Source: Gp6-AA40 sp035649635
GTDB taxonomy: Bacteria > Acidobacteriota > Vicinamibacteria > Vicinamibacterales > UBA2999
DNA: 64,000 bases
Direction of reading: 5' to 3'
NCBI GenBank assembly: GCA_035649635.1
Contig: DASRJE010000140.1
Coordinates: 1-64,000, forward strand
The notes under the pieces are model-generated. The model was not told the origin of the DNA and ran no database searches. It saw only the letters and a list, made by a program, of their open reading frames with translations. Within the stretch, counting starts at the first letter, position 1. Each line of letters opens with the position of its first letter. Below are positions 18,957 through 28,402 of this stretch, one piece after another. The position numbers and the translations under genes were made by a program.

Positions 18957-20744
18957 TCACGTGATCTTCATGTCCAGTCGCCGCACCGGGCGCTGAAGAC
19001 GCGCGCACACCTCTTTGATTCGATGCTCGACCCTGCCGTTGATCGACGGACTGCTCAGGATCACTTCGTCGACCGAATACCGGCTCATCGTCTGCTCGAG
19101 CGCGTCGATCGAACCGCGCACAGGCACGCCCACAATCCACCGATGCGCCTTCATCGGATCGTCATCGATGAATCCCACCGGGTTCATCTTCCACGACGAG
19201 TTGGCGCGCATCTCGCGCACGAGCAGACGGCCGTACCCGCCCGCACCGTAGACGAGCACGCGGCGATGACGCCGATTGCGGGCCGAGGCAACCAGGTTCA
19301 TGGTTCGAAACGACGCGCGCGTGGCGAAGATCGCAAGCGCCAGCAACAAGCCATCGAGCACGAGCACGACCCGCGAGGAGCCCTGGCCGCGATAGAGGTA
19401 GTACGCCACTGCCACCGTCAGCAGTGACCCCATACCGACGCCTCTCGCCACGGCGGCGAGATCGCGAAAGCCGAACGTCTCCCACGACCGGCGATACAGG
19501 CCAGAGGTGTACAGCGCTGCGAGTTTGACGCCAAGGATCACCGGGAGCGAAGCCGTGAAATACGGCAGGAACGCGAGGAGCTCGTCGCCTTCGAAGCGCA
19601 GGCGAAAAGCGGCGTAGTAGCAGACGGTGATGAGCACCAGGTCGAGCAGGACCTCGCCGACGTGCCACTTGAACGCAAGGTCCTTGAGAAACGGCGCGAA
19701 CGACGACTTTTGCAGCGCCTTGAAATCTTCCGCGTTGTAGGCCGGGACGCGAGCGAGATAAATGCCCGTGAGGATCACGAGGATGGCAAAGACAGCCACG
19801 ATCAGCATCGGCTCGACCGTGTTCCATCTCAGGAGAAGCCACGCCGTCAGTCCCCCGATGAGGCCGAGGGCGTAGAGAATCCGGACGGCGGATCGCTCCG
19901 AGAAGCCGAGTGACACCAGGCGGTGTGAGACGTGATCCGTTCCGCCACGCGTCGCGCTGCGTCCCGCGAGACGGCGCAGCACGAGGACGAACGCGGTGTC
20001 GAAGAGCGGCACGACCAGAATCAGGACGGCCAGAACGGTCGGGCTGACAAAGGCAATGCGCGCGTGGAATACCGGGACGAGCGAAACACCCCCGAGGATT
20101 GCGCCGATGAACAGACTCCCGCAGTCGCCCATGAACAAGCGAGCGCGAGGACGGTTCCAATACAGAAAACCAGCCAATGCCCCGACCAGCGCGATCAGCA
20201 GAATAAACAGCCCGACGCCGAGCGAGGGACCAATCAAGGCCGCCATGAATGCGGTGGCGATGAGCGCCACCCCGGCAGCCAGGCCGTCCATGTTGTCGAG
20301 AAGATTGAAGGAGTGGCACAGTCCGGCAAACCAAATGGTGCCGATCAGCGTGTAGCTGCTTGGAAGGGCGCCATCGGGCTCGACACCCGCAAGCGCAAAC
20401 ACGAGGAACGCGCCAACGGCGAGCGAGGCCACCAGCTTCGCGACCGGAGACAACTGCAACCGGTCGTCGAAGAGGCCGACGACGAACATCGCGAGAGCGG
20501 CGATAAGTACCGCCGACCATTCCACGATGTCCGACTCGAGAACCGGTCCGGCGAACCCAACGCTGAAGCCAATGACAGTGGCGACCGCGATGGCGATGCC
20601 GCCCATGGTTGGCGTGGGCGCGCTGTGCCAGCGGTCGGGACGAGGCGGTACGACGGCGCCGTACAAAGGCGCCAGACGCCGCACGCCGGCTCCGACCGCA
20701 ACCGCGGTCAGAGTCGCAATGAGGCCGCTGAGAAAGGCAATCAC
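18957..20744 (-). CDS. WecA/MraY-type polyprenyl-phosphate sugar transferase fused to a PglF-like N-domain
   Basis: A 595-residue membrane protein. Residues 1 to about 330 form a WecA/MraY family transferase: PTPTMGGIAIA, VVGLFDDR (DD motif), HSFNLLDNMDGLAAGVA, RARLFMGDCGSLFIG and the cytoplasmic TDHVSHRLVSLG. They transfer a sugar-1-phosphate to undecaprenyl phosphate. From about 360 on, four more membrane segments and a Rossmann-like cytoplasmic part (RVLVYGAGGYGRLLVREM, GFIDDDP) match the N-terminal half of CapD/PglF-type proteins, but the catalytic dehydratase domain is missing. It is likely the initiating enzyme of this locus. Confidence 0.88.
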   Translation of the reverse strand: MIAFLSGLIATLTAVAVGAGVRRLAPLYGAVVPPRPDRWHSAPTPTMGGIAIAVATVIGFSVGFAGPVLESDIVEWSAVLIAALAMFVVGLFDDRLQLSPVAKLVASLAVGAFLVFALAGVEPDGALPSSYTLIGTIWFAGLCHSFNLLDNMDGLAAGVALIATAFMAALIGPSLGVGLFILLIALVGALAGFLYWNRPRARLFMGDCGSLFIGAILGGVSLVPVFHARIAFVSPTVLAVLILVVPLFDTAFVLVLRRLAGRSATRGGTDHVSHRLVSLGFSERSAVRILYALGLIGGLTAWLLLRWNTVEPMLIVAVFAILVILTGIYLARVPAYNAEDFKALQKSSFAPFLKDLAFKWHVGEVLLDLVLITVCYYAAFRLRFEGDELLAFLPYFTASLPVILGVKLAALYTSGLYRRSWETFGFRDLAAVARGVGMGSLLTVAVAYYLYRGQGSSRVVLVLDGLLLALAIFATRASFRTMNLVASARNRRHRRVLVYGAGGYGRLLVREMRANSSWKMNPVGFIDDDPMKAHRWIVGVPVRGSIDALEQTMSRYSVDEVILSSPSINGRVEHRIKEVCARLQRPVRRLDMKIT

Positions 20745-20749
20745 GTCAA

Positions 20750-22468
20750 CTATGAATTCACCAGCTCGGATCGTCGCGGAGCTGCCGGTTCGCCGAGCAC
20801 GAACGGCGTTCGTTTCAAAATGCCGTTGCAGATGGTATCCAATCCCGGGGATTCCCCGGGAAGAAGATGGCGCACGCTGTTCAGCCTCAACCGGTAAATG
20901 GAATTTCCCGCGTGCGGCTCGATGAAGGGCAGCGGAATCATGCGATTGAAGAAGAAATGGTAGGCGTAGCGGCGCGCGCGCGCCATCATGTCTGCATCGA
21001 GGCGCGATGAAAACGGCAAACCGTCGAGAACCCGGAAGTACTCCTCAGGTGAGCTGGCGTCGCACGTCAGGCCCTTGTTTCGGATCCATGCCTCCCCGGC
21101 CACGATGACGGGGATCCCTCGACTCGTCAGTTCAACGCCGGTCTTGGTTCCGTAGATGATGACGCTGTTGCAGAGCGACATCAGCGCGTACGTGCTCAGC
21201 TCGCTCTCTGGCGGAACGACGACGATATTGGCAGCGAGCTGAGGGATGGCCTTGCGCAACTCGCCGAGCACCGGCTGCCGCGACGGAGGGAACCCGCTGA
21301 TCTCTGCCGGGTGCACTCGAATCAGCAGTTGGAGATCCGGCCGAGCCTCGAAGTACCTGCAGGTCTGCACGAGCCAATCCAGCATGCTGTCGAACGCGTT
21401 CGCGGGGTAGTGCAACTGTGCATCCCACGACACGTTCGTCAGCAAACCAATGACGGGCTTCGCCGGATCGAGACCCAGCAGAGACGGAAGCTCTTTGGGA
21501 TCGTCGCTCTTGGGACGATGAAACACGATCCAGTCGAAGAGGCCATCGCGCCGGCTCGAGAGGTAATGCATCAGATCACGGTCCTGCTGCTCGGAGAGCT
21601 CGAAATTCTCCCAGTGCTCCCGCGGCTCGTTCATCAGCGTGTGATGGTAGGTGTTGTCGTGGCTGAAGATGAAGCGGCGCTTGCGGTATGCCACGTTCCA
21701 CGTCGATACGTGCACGCCCTCCTGACGGGCCACTTCGCCGACGATCCCCCAGGGAACGTAAATGCCATGCGTAAAGACGGCTGATGTGAACTGGATCGAT
21801 CGCAGAAGACGACGAGCGGCGAACGCGACTCTCACCGCCGACTCGAGATAGCGCCGGACAATCGGCTCGGCCATCGGCTCGTCGTCGAGCGAACCGGTCG
21901 CGAAGAATCGGAGCGCGCCGGCGTGAGCGTGTTCGCCAATCACCAGTCCATCGAGCATGAACGATTCGATGTCGGCGAACGGTATCGTCGTTGCAAGGCG
22001 CCTTGCTTCGCCACGGTCTTCATCCGTCAACCACTCGCTGTACTTGTGAACCTTGATACCGAGTTGCGCGTAGACACGTTCGGCGGGTGACAGGCAGTTG
22101 CGGCACAGATCGCGCGAGGGACCGTGCCTGGCAAACTGCTCGAGGTCGGGATAGAGCGACGCATCGCACTCCGCGCACGCGGTCATGGCGCCGTCGCACA
22201 ACAACGCGTGCACTTCGGCGCCGCGAAACGTCAAGGCAGCCGACAGGACCGTTTCGAGCGTCGCCGCGTGCGCGTACGAACCGATAGAGGTCGCCATCAG
22301 CACTCGGGGGCCGCCATTGGCGCCCGCGCGCGCCGACTGCCACAGCTCCGCGTCTGACGAAAGGAGAGAGCGCCAGTCTGGATAGGCCCCCGCGCGCGCG
22401 TAATACCAGCGGCGGGCGAGCCGCGACGCTCGCCAGAGACGCGGAAAGCGCCGAATGCCTCGTTTCAT
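20750..22468 (-). CDS. Capsule-biosynthesis-like protein with CxxC pairs
   Basis: A 572-residue soluble protein I cannot assign to a named enzyme. After VLMATSIGSYAHAATLETVLSAAL comes a cysteine-rich stretch (CDGAMTACAECD ... CRNCLSPAE, about residues 90-145) that could bind zinc or an Fe-S cluster. The C-terminal half (VIGLLTNVSWDAQL, LLIRVHPAE, NSVIIYGTKTGVELTSRGIPVIVAG) resembles the GT-B-like C-domain of capsule polysaccharide export/biosynthesis proteins. Its 3' gene overlaps it by ATGA (22465-22468). A transferase role in polysaccharide assembly is an inference. Confidence 0.6.
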   Translation of the reverse strand: MKRGIRRFPRLWRASRLARRWYYARAGAYPDWRSLLSSDAELWQSARAGANGGPRVLMATSIGSYAHAATLETVLSAALTFRGAEVHALLCDGAMTACAECDASLYPDLEQFARHGPSRDLCRNCLSPAERVYAQLGIKVHKYSEWLTDEDRGEARRLATTIPFADIESFMLDGLVIGEHAHAGALRFFATGSLDDEPMAEPIVRRYLESAVRVAFAARRLLRSIQFTSAVFTHGIYVPWGIVGEVARQEGVHVSTWNVAYRKRRFIFSHDNTYHHTLMNEPREHWENFELSEQQDRDLMHYLSSRRDGLFDWIVFHRPKSDDPKELPSLLGLDPAKPVIGLLTNVSWDAQLHYPANAFDSMLDWLVQTCRYFEARPDLQLLIRVHPAEISGFPPSRQPVLGELRKAIPQLAANIVVVPPESELSTYALMSLCNSVIIYGTKTGVELTSRGIPVIVAGEAWIRNKGLTCDASSPEEYFRVLDGLPFSSRLDADMMARARRYAYHFFFNRMIPLPFIEPHAGNSIYRLRLNSVRHLLPGESPGLDTICNGILKRTPFVLGEPAAPRRSELVNS

Positions 22469-23172
22469 GCCCGGACGGGATCCTCCGTGCGACCAGCGCG
22501 GGCCTCATCGATCAATCTGACGAATTCGTCGGCGGAAGGCAGCTCCGAGAACACACGCCAGGGACGATGGGATTCGAGCTCGTCAAGGGAGTAGCCACCG
22601 GTCGCGACGGCCACGGTTCGCGCTCCAATGGCGTTGGCACATTCGATGTCGTGCGGCGTGTCGCCGACCACGAACAGCGCCTGGTCGTTGACGGGGCCGG
22701 CACGTCGGGCCAGTTCGAGCGCGCGCGTGGCAATGACAGAACGATCGCTTGTATCCTCGGCAAAGGCGCCGTCGGGAAAGTACTGGAACAAGTCGTAGTG
22801 CGTCAGCTTCGCTCTCGCGCCGCCGCGTGTGTTGCCGGTGAGCAGATACGAACGAACATCATCCCGCTGGGCCAGCAGCTCCAGGATCTCGCGGACGTTC
22901 GGCAGCACGTGGCCCTTCTTGAGAGGAAGTGCGGCGGGGAGCAGTTCTTCATAGCGGCGGACCATTCGTCGAATGGTGTCATCATCGACGTCGACACTCA
23001 GTAACTCGAACGTGCGGACCGCGATTTGGTAGTCGGTCAAGCCAGCAATACGAAATTTTGAAAGCTGGAAGTCGCGCCCGATCACTTCTTTGACGGCTTC
23101 TTCCCAGGCCGGCACGCCGGCCTTGCCAGTGGTCAGCAGGGTGCCATCGATATCCCAGAACAATACGGTCAT
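22465..23172 (-). CDS. HAD-superfamily hydrolase
   Basis: A 235-residue phosphatase-like protein with HAD motif I FWDIDGTLLTTGKAG, motif II LLTGNTRGGARAKL, and motif III/IV FVVGDTPHDIECANAIGA. It resembles phosphoglycolate phosphatase-type enzymes. The ATG at 23172 overlaps the transketolase TGA (ATGA 23169-23172), so the longer upstream frame is rejected. Being coupled to transketolase and a CMP-sugar synthetase, it may dephosphorylate a sugar-phosphate intermediate. Confidence 0.88.
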   Translation of the reverse strand: MTVLFWDIDGTLLTTGKAGVPAWEEAVKEVIGRDFQLSKFRIAGLTDYQIAVRTFELLSVDVDDDTIRRMVRRYEELLPAALPLKKGHVLPNVREILELLAQRDDVRSYLLTGNTRGGARAKLTHYDLFQYFPDGAFAEDTSDRSVIATRALELARRAGPVNDQALFVVGDTPHDIECANAIGARTVAVATGGYSLDELESHRPWRVFSELPSADEFVRLIDEARAGRTEDPVRA

Positions 23173-25115
23173 GCGATCTGTGGGACGACGTAACGCATGC
23201 TCTTCACCAGGCTGGCCACATCCAGCTTGTGGTGCGCGAGCACTTCGTCGTTGGTGCCGCACTCAGGGAGCGACATGACGCCGACACGAAGGATTCGCGG
23301 CGTCGGTTCGAGCGCGAGCTCGGCGATCGCGGTGGCAAGCATCTCACCCTGACCGCCCTTCAAATAATGATTGTCGAGCGTGAGGATGTAGCGCCGGCTG
23401 CCAATCACTTCGCGCAGCCATCGCAGGTCCACGCGATTGAGCCAAGGCAGGTTGACCAGGCGGACGCTCGCACCGCTGCTTTGCTCGACTTCATCGGCGG
23501 CCTCGAACGCGTTGGCCAGCAGCCAGGGACCGTAGCCAAACACGACCGCGTCGCTTCCATCGCGAACGACCCAGCCTCGCCCGGGCTCGACCTTGTGGTG
23601 ATGAGGATATGCAAATGGCACCGGCCACTTTACCGATACGAGCCGCAGATAGATGCTGTCAGGCGCGGTGTTGACCGCGTAATCGAGCAACGCTTGCACC
23701 TCGGCTTCGAGACACGGCTCGAGCAGCGAAAGGTTCGCGACGCCCCGCAGTGCCGAGATGTCCCTGACGGACTGATGTGAATGGCCGGGACCGCCCGGGA
23801 TCAGCCCGGCAAGCGACCCGACGTAGATGACCTTGGTGCCCTCTGAGCATTGGTTGTAGATCTGCTCGTTGGGACGCGCGGAGAGGAAACACGCAAAGGA
23901 GTGGACGACGGGCAGCGCGCCGCGGCGCGCCATGCCTCCAGCCATCGACACCATGTCCTGCTCCGCGATTCCGCATTCAACGAATCGATCGGGGAAGCGC
24001 TTCGCGAACGAGATGAGGCCGCAGTCCTTGATCAAGTCGGCGTCCAATGCCACGAGGTTCGGGTGGCGATCGCCTTGACGCCAGAGGGCCTGCTCATACG
24101 CGGCGATGAGATTCTGCGTCTCGCGCGGCTCACGCCTCGGATTACGAGTCGTGGTCTCGGTGAGGACCGAACCGAGGCCCAGGTCGGTGAACAGAGCGTT
24201 GGCAGTCGCGAGTAGTTCCTTCACCCCGGCAACATACGCCTCTTCCTTCGGCGCGCCGGAGTGATACGCGTAGAGCTCCCCCGTCTTCAGGGCGGGGCCT
24301 TCCATGAAGGACACACCCTTCCCCTTCACGGTGTCGGCGATGATGGCCTTGGGAAGGTTCGGCACCGCGCCCAGCGCACGGAACGTCCGCTCGATCGCCG
24401 CGACATCGTGGCCATCGCAGCTCGTCACATGCCAGCCAAACGCGCGCAGCTTGGCCTCGAGATCACCGAGAGGGCTGACGTCCTGCACCCAGGTGTCAGA
24501 CTGGATCTTGTTGCGGTCGATGATGGCGACGATCTCGCCGAGCTGACGCGTCGCAGCCGTTGAAAGCGATTCCCAGAACTGACCTTCCTGCAACTCTCCG
24601 TCGCCGGTGAGCACGAACACACGCCGCTCGATTCCGGCCAGCCGGTTGGCGAGCACCATCCCCTTCGCCTTCGACACTCCCATGCCGAGCGAGCCGGTGT
24701 TCGCCTGGATGTACGGAGTCTGGATGTGTGGGTGCCCGGGAAGCCCGCGCAGGCGACGCAATTGGTGGAGCAAATCTTCGTCGAGAAGGCCGAGGCCAAT
24801 GAGCACGTTGTAGAGTGCCGGCGCGTCATGCCCCTTCGATGAGAAGAAGATGTCGCAACGGTCGTCGCCCTTCTCGAGATCGCGGATCTCGTTCAGGAAG
24901 AGCCAGCTCATGATCTCGAGAGAGCTGAAACTGGTCCCGATGTGCCCTGACCACGCGCCCGTAATCATGTAGAGAGTGTTGATCCTCGCCAGCGCCGCAA
25001 ATGCCGCGGCACGTAACGCCGCTGGCGCCCGCGCCTTCAGCACGCGATCGAACTCGCTGACGGGCACGTATTGCAGCTCGAGGGATTCGCCCTGGTCGGT
25101 TTGTAGATCGCCCAT
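23169..25115 (-). CDS. Transketolase-like enzyme
   Basis: A 648-residue thiamine-diphosphate enzyme of full transketolase length. The N-terminal half has GHIGTSFSSLEIMSWLF, FFSSKGHDAPALY and the TPP/Mg motif GDGELQEGQFWES ... IIDRNKIQSD; the second half has VECGIAEQDMVSMAGG, IPGGPGHSHQSVRDI and a C-terminal domain. It moves two-carbon ketol units between sugar phosphates. It is embedded between a CMP-sugar synthetase gene and a HAD phosphatase gene, not a pentose-phosphate operon, so it probably makes an unusual sugar for the polysaccharide (inference). Confidence 0.9.
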   Translation of the reverse strand: MGDLQTDQGESLELQYVPVSEFDRVLKARAPAALRAAAFAALARINTLYMITGAWSGHIGTSFSSLEIMSWLFLNEIRDLEKGDDRCDIFFSSKGHDAPALYNVLIGLGLLDEDLLHQLRRLRGLPGHPHIQTPYIQANTGSLGMGVSKAKGMVLANRLAGIERRVFVLTGDGELQEGQFWESLSTAATRQLGEIVAIIDRNKIQSDTWVQDVSPLGDLEAKLRAFGWHVTSCDGHDVAAIERTFRALGAVPNLPKAIIADTVKGKGVSFMEGPALKTGELYAYHSGAPKEEAYVAGVKELLATANALFTDLGLGSVLTETTTRNPRREPRETQNLIAAYEQALWRQGDRHPNLVALDADLIKDCGLISFAKRFPDRFVECGIAEQDMVSMAGGMARRGALPVVHSFACFLSARPNEQIYNQCSEGTKVIYVGSLAGLIPGGPGHSHQSVRDISALRGVANLSLLEPCLEAEVQALLDYAVNTAPDSIYLRLVSVKWPVPFAYPHHHKVEPGRGWVVRDGSDAVVFGYGPWLLANAFEAADEVEQSSGASVRLVNLPWLNRVDLRWLREVIGSRRYILTLDNHYLKGGQGEMLATAIAELALEPTPRILRVGVMSLPECGTNDEVLAHHKLDVASLVKSMRYVVPQIA

Positions 25116-25131
25116 GGTTCTGGTCTTTCGG

Positions 25132-25875
25132 CTACGATTGCGTAGCTACGGTCAATTCAGGAAGCTGCACCAATCCATCAGCGAGCAGCCGCTCGGCCAC
25201 CATCCAGTCGTAGGCGTCGTTGATGTCGAAGCCCTCGTAGCCTTCGGTCAGAAACGGCACGAGCACGTCTCCCGCGATCGAACGCCGCTCGCGGATGACG
25301 CGCGTCCAGGCGATTTCGAGCGACGCATTCTGCACGTAGACCAACGGCAGCGCCTGATACGGCGTACTGTGCCACGGCTGGGTCTCCGGACCGAACGGCA
25401 GGAGGGGAAACATCCGCTGGCCGCGCACGATCCACATCTTGCCGGGATGCTGCGCGCATTTCTCGACTGCCCGCAGCGAATCGACACCTTCCTGCGAGGT
25501 GAAGAGCGTCCAGGCCCGGCGTATCGTCTCAGCCCTCCGAAACGGGCTGGTCGGTCGAAGCAGGCTGAAGCAGTCCCATACCCGCCCTCGTTTTCCAAGC
25601 TCCGAGATGATGTGCTCGAGCCACTCGATGTCGGGTGACGTATCGCCCGCGAACGCTGCCGGTCTCAGGAACGGGACCTCGGCGCCGTACTGCCGCGCGA
25701 TAGCCGCGATGTCTTCTGAATCCGTGGAGACGATCACAGACTCGAAGACGCCGCTCTCACGCGCCGCGGCAATCGTGTACGCCACCATCGGATGGCCGCC
25801 GAGCAACCGGACGTTCTTCCCAGTCACTCTCTTCGAACCACTCCGAGCAGGAATGAACGCGACGCAGGACACCAT
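25132..25875 (-). CDS. CMP-sugar synthetase, acylneuraminate cytidylyltransferase family
   Basis: A 247-residue cytidylyltransferase of the NeuA/PseF/LegF family: IPARSGSKRVTGKNVRLLGGHPM (given in pieces: IPARSGSKR, GKNVRLLGG), VIVSTDSEDIAAIARQYGAEVPF, LLRPTSPFR and a C-terminal EGYEGFDINDAYDW. It activates a 2-keto-3-deoxy acid sugar with CTP. Its start overlaps the aldehyde dehydrogenase stop by one base (TGATG). The likely partner is the NeuB-family synthase at 36708-37796. Confidence 0.88.
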   Translation of the reverse strand: MVSCVAFIPARSGSKRVTGKNVRLLGGHPMVAYTIAAARESGVFESVIVSTDSEDIAAIARQYGAEVPFLRPAAFAGDTSPDIEWLEHIISELGKRGRVWDCFSLLRPTSPFRRAETIRRAWTLFTSQEGVDSLRAVEKCAQHPGKMWIVRGQRMFPLLPFGPETQPWHSTPYQALPLVYVQNASLEIAWTRVIRERRSIAGDVLVPFLTEGYEGFDINDAYDWMVAERLLADGLVQLPELTVATQS

Positions 25876-27380
25876 CAGACCGCGTTGGGGTTGTGGTTGA
25901 TATAGATCGTTTTCACATCGGAATACACGTCGAGCGCCTGAGTGCCCGCCTCACGCCATCCGTTGCCGGACTGACGCAGCCCACCGAACGGCAGGTGCGG
26001 TTCGCTGCCGTAGGTGCCGCCATTGACCACGGCCACGCCGGACTGGATGCGCGAGAGGAACGTCATCGCACGGTTCAGGCTCTGCGTGTGAATGGACGCA
26101 GTCAGCCCGAACGGTGAGTCATTGGCCAGCGTGATCGCCTCCTCGAACGTGGAGACGCGATAGAGACACGTGATCGGCCCGAATAATTCATTTCGGGAAA
26201 TCTCGTCCTGCGGCCGGACATCTTCGATGAGCGTTGGCGCAACGAAGAAGCCGCCACCGTATGAGGCTCCACTGAGTCGATGCCCACCGGTCAGCACCGT
26301 GGCGCCAGATGCCTTTGCTCGCTCTACCGCCGCGAGCATGTTGGTCATCTGCTCTTCGTTGATGACGGGCCCGAAGTCGTCCGTGTCCGCCGTTCCCACC
26401 TTGAGGCGGGCGACGGCCTCTGTCAGCATCGTCTTGAAGCGGTCATAGACGCCGTCGAAGACGATGATCCGGCTGCCGGCGGCGCAGCGCTGTCCGGCGT
26501 TGCTGAACGCCGATCCCAAGGTCCACGTCACCGCGTTCGCCAGGTCGGCATCGTCACAGACGATGAGCGGGTTCTTGCCACCGAGTTCGAGACAGGTCTT
26601 CGCCAGACGCCGGCCGGCCGCCTCGGCGATGTAGCGTCCAACCTCACAGGAGCCGGTGAAGCTGACAATCGCCACGTCGGGATGCTCGACGAGCGGCGCA
26701 CCTGCTTCCTCGCCGAATCCGTGCACCGTCGCGTAGACGCCTTCCGGCACCCCGGCTTCATGCGCGAGCACTCCAAAGGCCCACGCCGAAAGCGGCGTGT
26801 CTTCGGCAGCCTTCAGGATGGCCGCGTTGCCGCACAGCAGCGCCGGAAACGCTTTCCAGGCTACGTTGGCGATCGGCGTGTTGGCCGCGATGATGAGACC
26901 GGCCACTCCCAGCGGCTGCCGCACGATCATGGCGCTCTTGTTCGGCACGGCACTCGTCGTGGTCTGACCGTAGAAGCGACGGCCCTCGCCGGCGACAAAG
27001 AAGCCCATCTCGATCGCGGCGTCCGTTTCGCCGAGGGCATCCTTGCGCGACTTGCCTGTCTCTCTGGATACGAGATCGGCAATCGCCGCGCGATGCTCCT
27101 GCATCAGGATCGCGATGCGGCGGAGAATTTCACCGCGCTTCACAACCGTTGTCGCGGCCCACGCCGGCTGCGCCTGGCGAGCACGGTCGACCGCAGTACG
27201 CACGTCGGCGGCCGTCGATCTGGCCACCTTGCAGATCTCGCTGCCCGTCGCCGGGTCAATCTTGGAGAACAGGCCACTTTCGGCGGGCAGCGCATCTTTG
27301 CCGCCAATCAGGTTCGGGATGACGGACGGGATCTCGGAAAGATCTATGCGCGATGGTCCAGGTGATGTCGTTGTCAGCAC
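25875..27380 (-). CDS. NAD(P)-dependent aldehyde dehydrogenase
   Basis: An aldehyde dehydrogenase of about 501 residues. Catalytic glutamate lies in KTCLELGGKNPLIV, catalytic cysteine in SNAGQRCAAGSRIIV, and the cofactor site in FTGSCEVGRYIAEAAG; the end NGWREAGTQALDVYSDVKT is typical. A longer frame from 27536 would read through a CAACTCCCAA-type repeat (giving SQLHNSQLPKSWALG) and into the upstream gene, so I prefer the GTG at 27380. The substrate is unknown; coupling to the CMP-sugar synthetase suggests a sugar or sugar-precursor aldehyde. Confidence 0.88.
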   Translation of the reverse strand: MLTTTSPGPSRIDLSEIPSVIPNLIGGKDALPAESGLFSKIDPATGSEICKVARSTAADVRTAVDRARQAQPAWAATTVVKRGEILRRIAILMQEHRAAIADLVSRETGKSRKDALGETDAAIEMGFFVAGEGRRFYGQTTTSAVPNKSAMIVRQPLGVAGLIIAANTPIANVAWKAFPALLCGNAAILKAAEDTPLSAWAFGVLAHEAGVPEGVYATVHGFGEEAGAPLVEHPDVAIVSFTGSCEVGRYIAEAAGRRLAKTCLELGGKNPLIVCDDADLANAVTWTLGSAFSNAGQRCAAGSRIIVFDGVYDRFKTMLTEAVARLKVGTADTDDFGPVINEEQMTNMLAAVERAKASGATVLTGGHRLSGASYGGGFFVAPTLIEDVRPQDEISRNELFGPITCLYRVSTFEEAITLANDSPFGLTASIHTQSLNRAMTFLSRIQSGVAVVNGGTYGSEPHLPFGGLRQSGNGWREAGTQALDVYSDVKTIYINHNPNAV

Positions 27381-27390
27381 GCGTAGTTTT

Positions 27391-27439
27391 CCCAAAGCCC
27401 AACTTTTTGGAAGTTGGGAGTTGTGAAGTTGGGAGTTGA
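27391..27439. repeat. CCCAACTTTTTGGAAGTTGGG hairpin repeat upstream of aldehyde dehydrogenase
   Basis: Short complementary units: CCCAACTT followed by AAGTTGGGAG, then a second GAAGTTGGGAGTTG. It is the same family as 6986-7071 and 35836-35893 and fills the gap between the glycosyltransferase stop and the likely aldehyde dehydrogenase start. Confidence 0.65.
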
Positions 27440-27450
27440 CCGCGGTCGTG

Positions 27451-28374
27451 TCACAGGCGAACAACCGGTCGCAATTGAGTGACGAGCTGCTCCCACCCAT
27501 ATTCCGCGTGCGCGATGTCGCGAGCGGCGCGGCCAATGCGCTCGGCCTCTGCCGCCTCGGGGAGTTTCTCGCACTGGTTGATGTCGATGACGTTGTTCAG
27601 GTGAACGAGCCCGGCCGGCGAGTGTTCGTCGAGGTTGGTGATCACTGCGCAGCCACATTCCATAGCAGCGTTGACAGTAGTGTTATTCGCGCGCAGTCCC
27701 TTCTCGAAAAACGCCGCGAGGAACGTGCAGTCGACGAGATGGTTGAACACTGCCGTGTCGGACAGGTATCCCATGAAATAGACCTGACCGTTGAACAGCG
27801 CCTGCAGTTCCTCGAACCGGACGACGAACGACCCATCGAAGCTCGTGTTCTCGTGCAGCGCCGTCGACACGTAGACCGAGTAGCTCTTCCCCGTCGCCTC
27901 GAGCAGATCGCGCAGCCGCCTGTACAGCGGCACGCGGATCTTGTGGGCCATCCCAAAGGTGAACACTGACACCTCGGTTCGCTGGAAGCGCTGCGGGTTG
28001 AGCAAGGTGCCGGGGCAAAACAGCTCGACGATGTCCGGGCGCGAAGGCGTGAGATCGTAGGAGAGCTCGCGATTGCCACAGTAGACCTTGGCCGCCGATG
28101 CCATCAGTTTGTGCTCAATCGAGGTGCCATCGAAGGCATGGAGGAACAGCTCGTATCGGCCTTCATGCGCCATCACCCACTCGTACAGCGCCTGAGCATC
28201 CTCTGGCGTGAACTCTGACAGCTTGAGTGAGAGCAGTGGGCGCTTGTAGCCCTTCAGTTCCGTTGAGCCGATACCGACGACCGGCAGGCTCAAGTGCCGG
28301 GCAAGAATGGTGTTGAACTTCGCGATCCCGCACGTCCACGGGTTCAGGTGGTAGCCGGCAATGCAGTCGATCAT
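27451..28374 (-). CDS. GT-B glycosyltransferase-like protein (GT4-like)
   Basis: A 307-residue protein starting MIDCIAGYHLNPWTCGIAKFN at an ATG with AGGA just upstream; in-frame codons upstream of it are repeat-rich spacer and are rejected. The N-terminal glycine-containing loop and the C-terminal AAFFEKGLRANNTTVNAAMECGCAVITN resemble the donor-binding half of GT4 enzymes. The middle has VFTFGMAHKIRVPLYRRL and VYFMGYLSDTAVFNHL. Acceptor and donor are unknown. It is separated from the DegT gene by the first copy of the three-hairpin element. Confidence 0.75.
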   Translation of the reverse strand: MIDCIAGYHLNPWTCGIAKFNTILARHLSLPVVGIGSTELKGYKRPLLSLKLSEFTPEDAQALYEWVMAHEGRYELFLHAFDGTSIEHKLMASAAKVYCGNRELSYDLTPSRPDIVELFCPGTLLNPQRFQRTEVSVFTFGMAHKIRVPLYRRLRDLLEATGKSYSVYVSTALHENTSFDGSFVVRFEELQALFNGQVYFMGYLSDTAVFNHLVDCTFLAAFFEKGLRANNTTVNAAMECGCAVITNLDEHSPAGLVHLNNVIDINQCEKLPEAAEAERIGRAARDIAHAEYGWEQLVTQLRPVVRL

Positions 28375-28402
28375 CAGTCCTCGAAGCGCTCCATTGTAGC
28401 GT

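Noticed and set aside
27381..27536. Aldehyde dehydrogenase start at 27536
   Set aside because: It would overlap the upstream gene by 86 bases and translate a repeat; the GTG at 27380 fits the family N-terminus.
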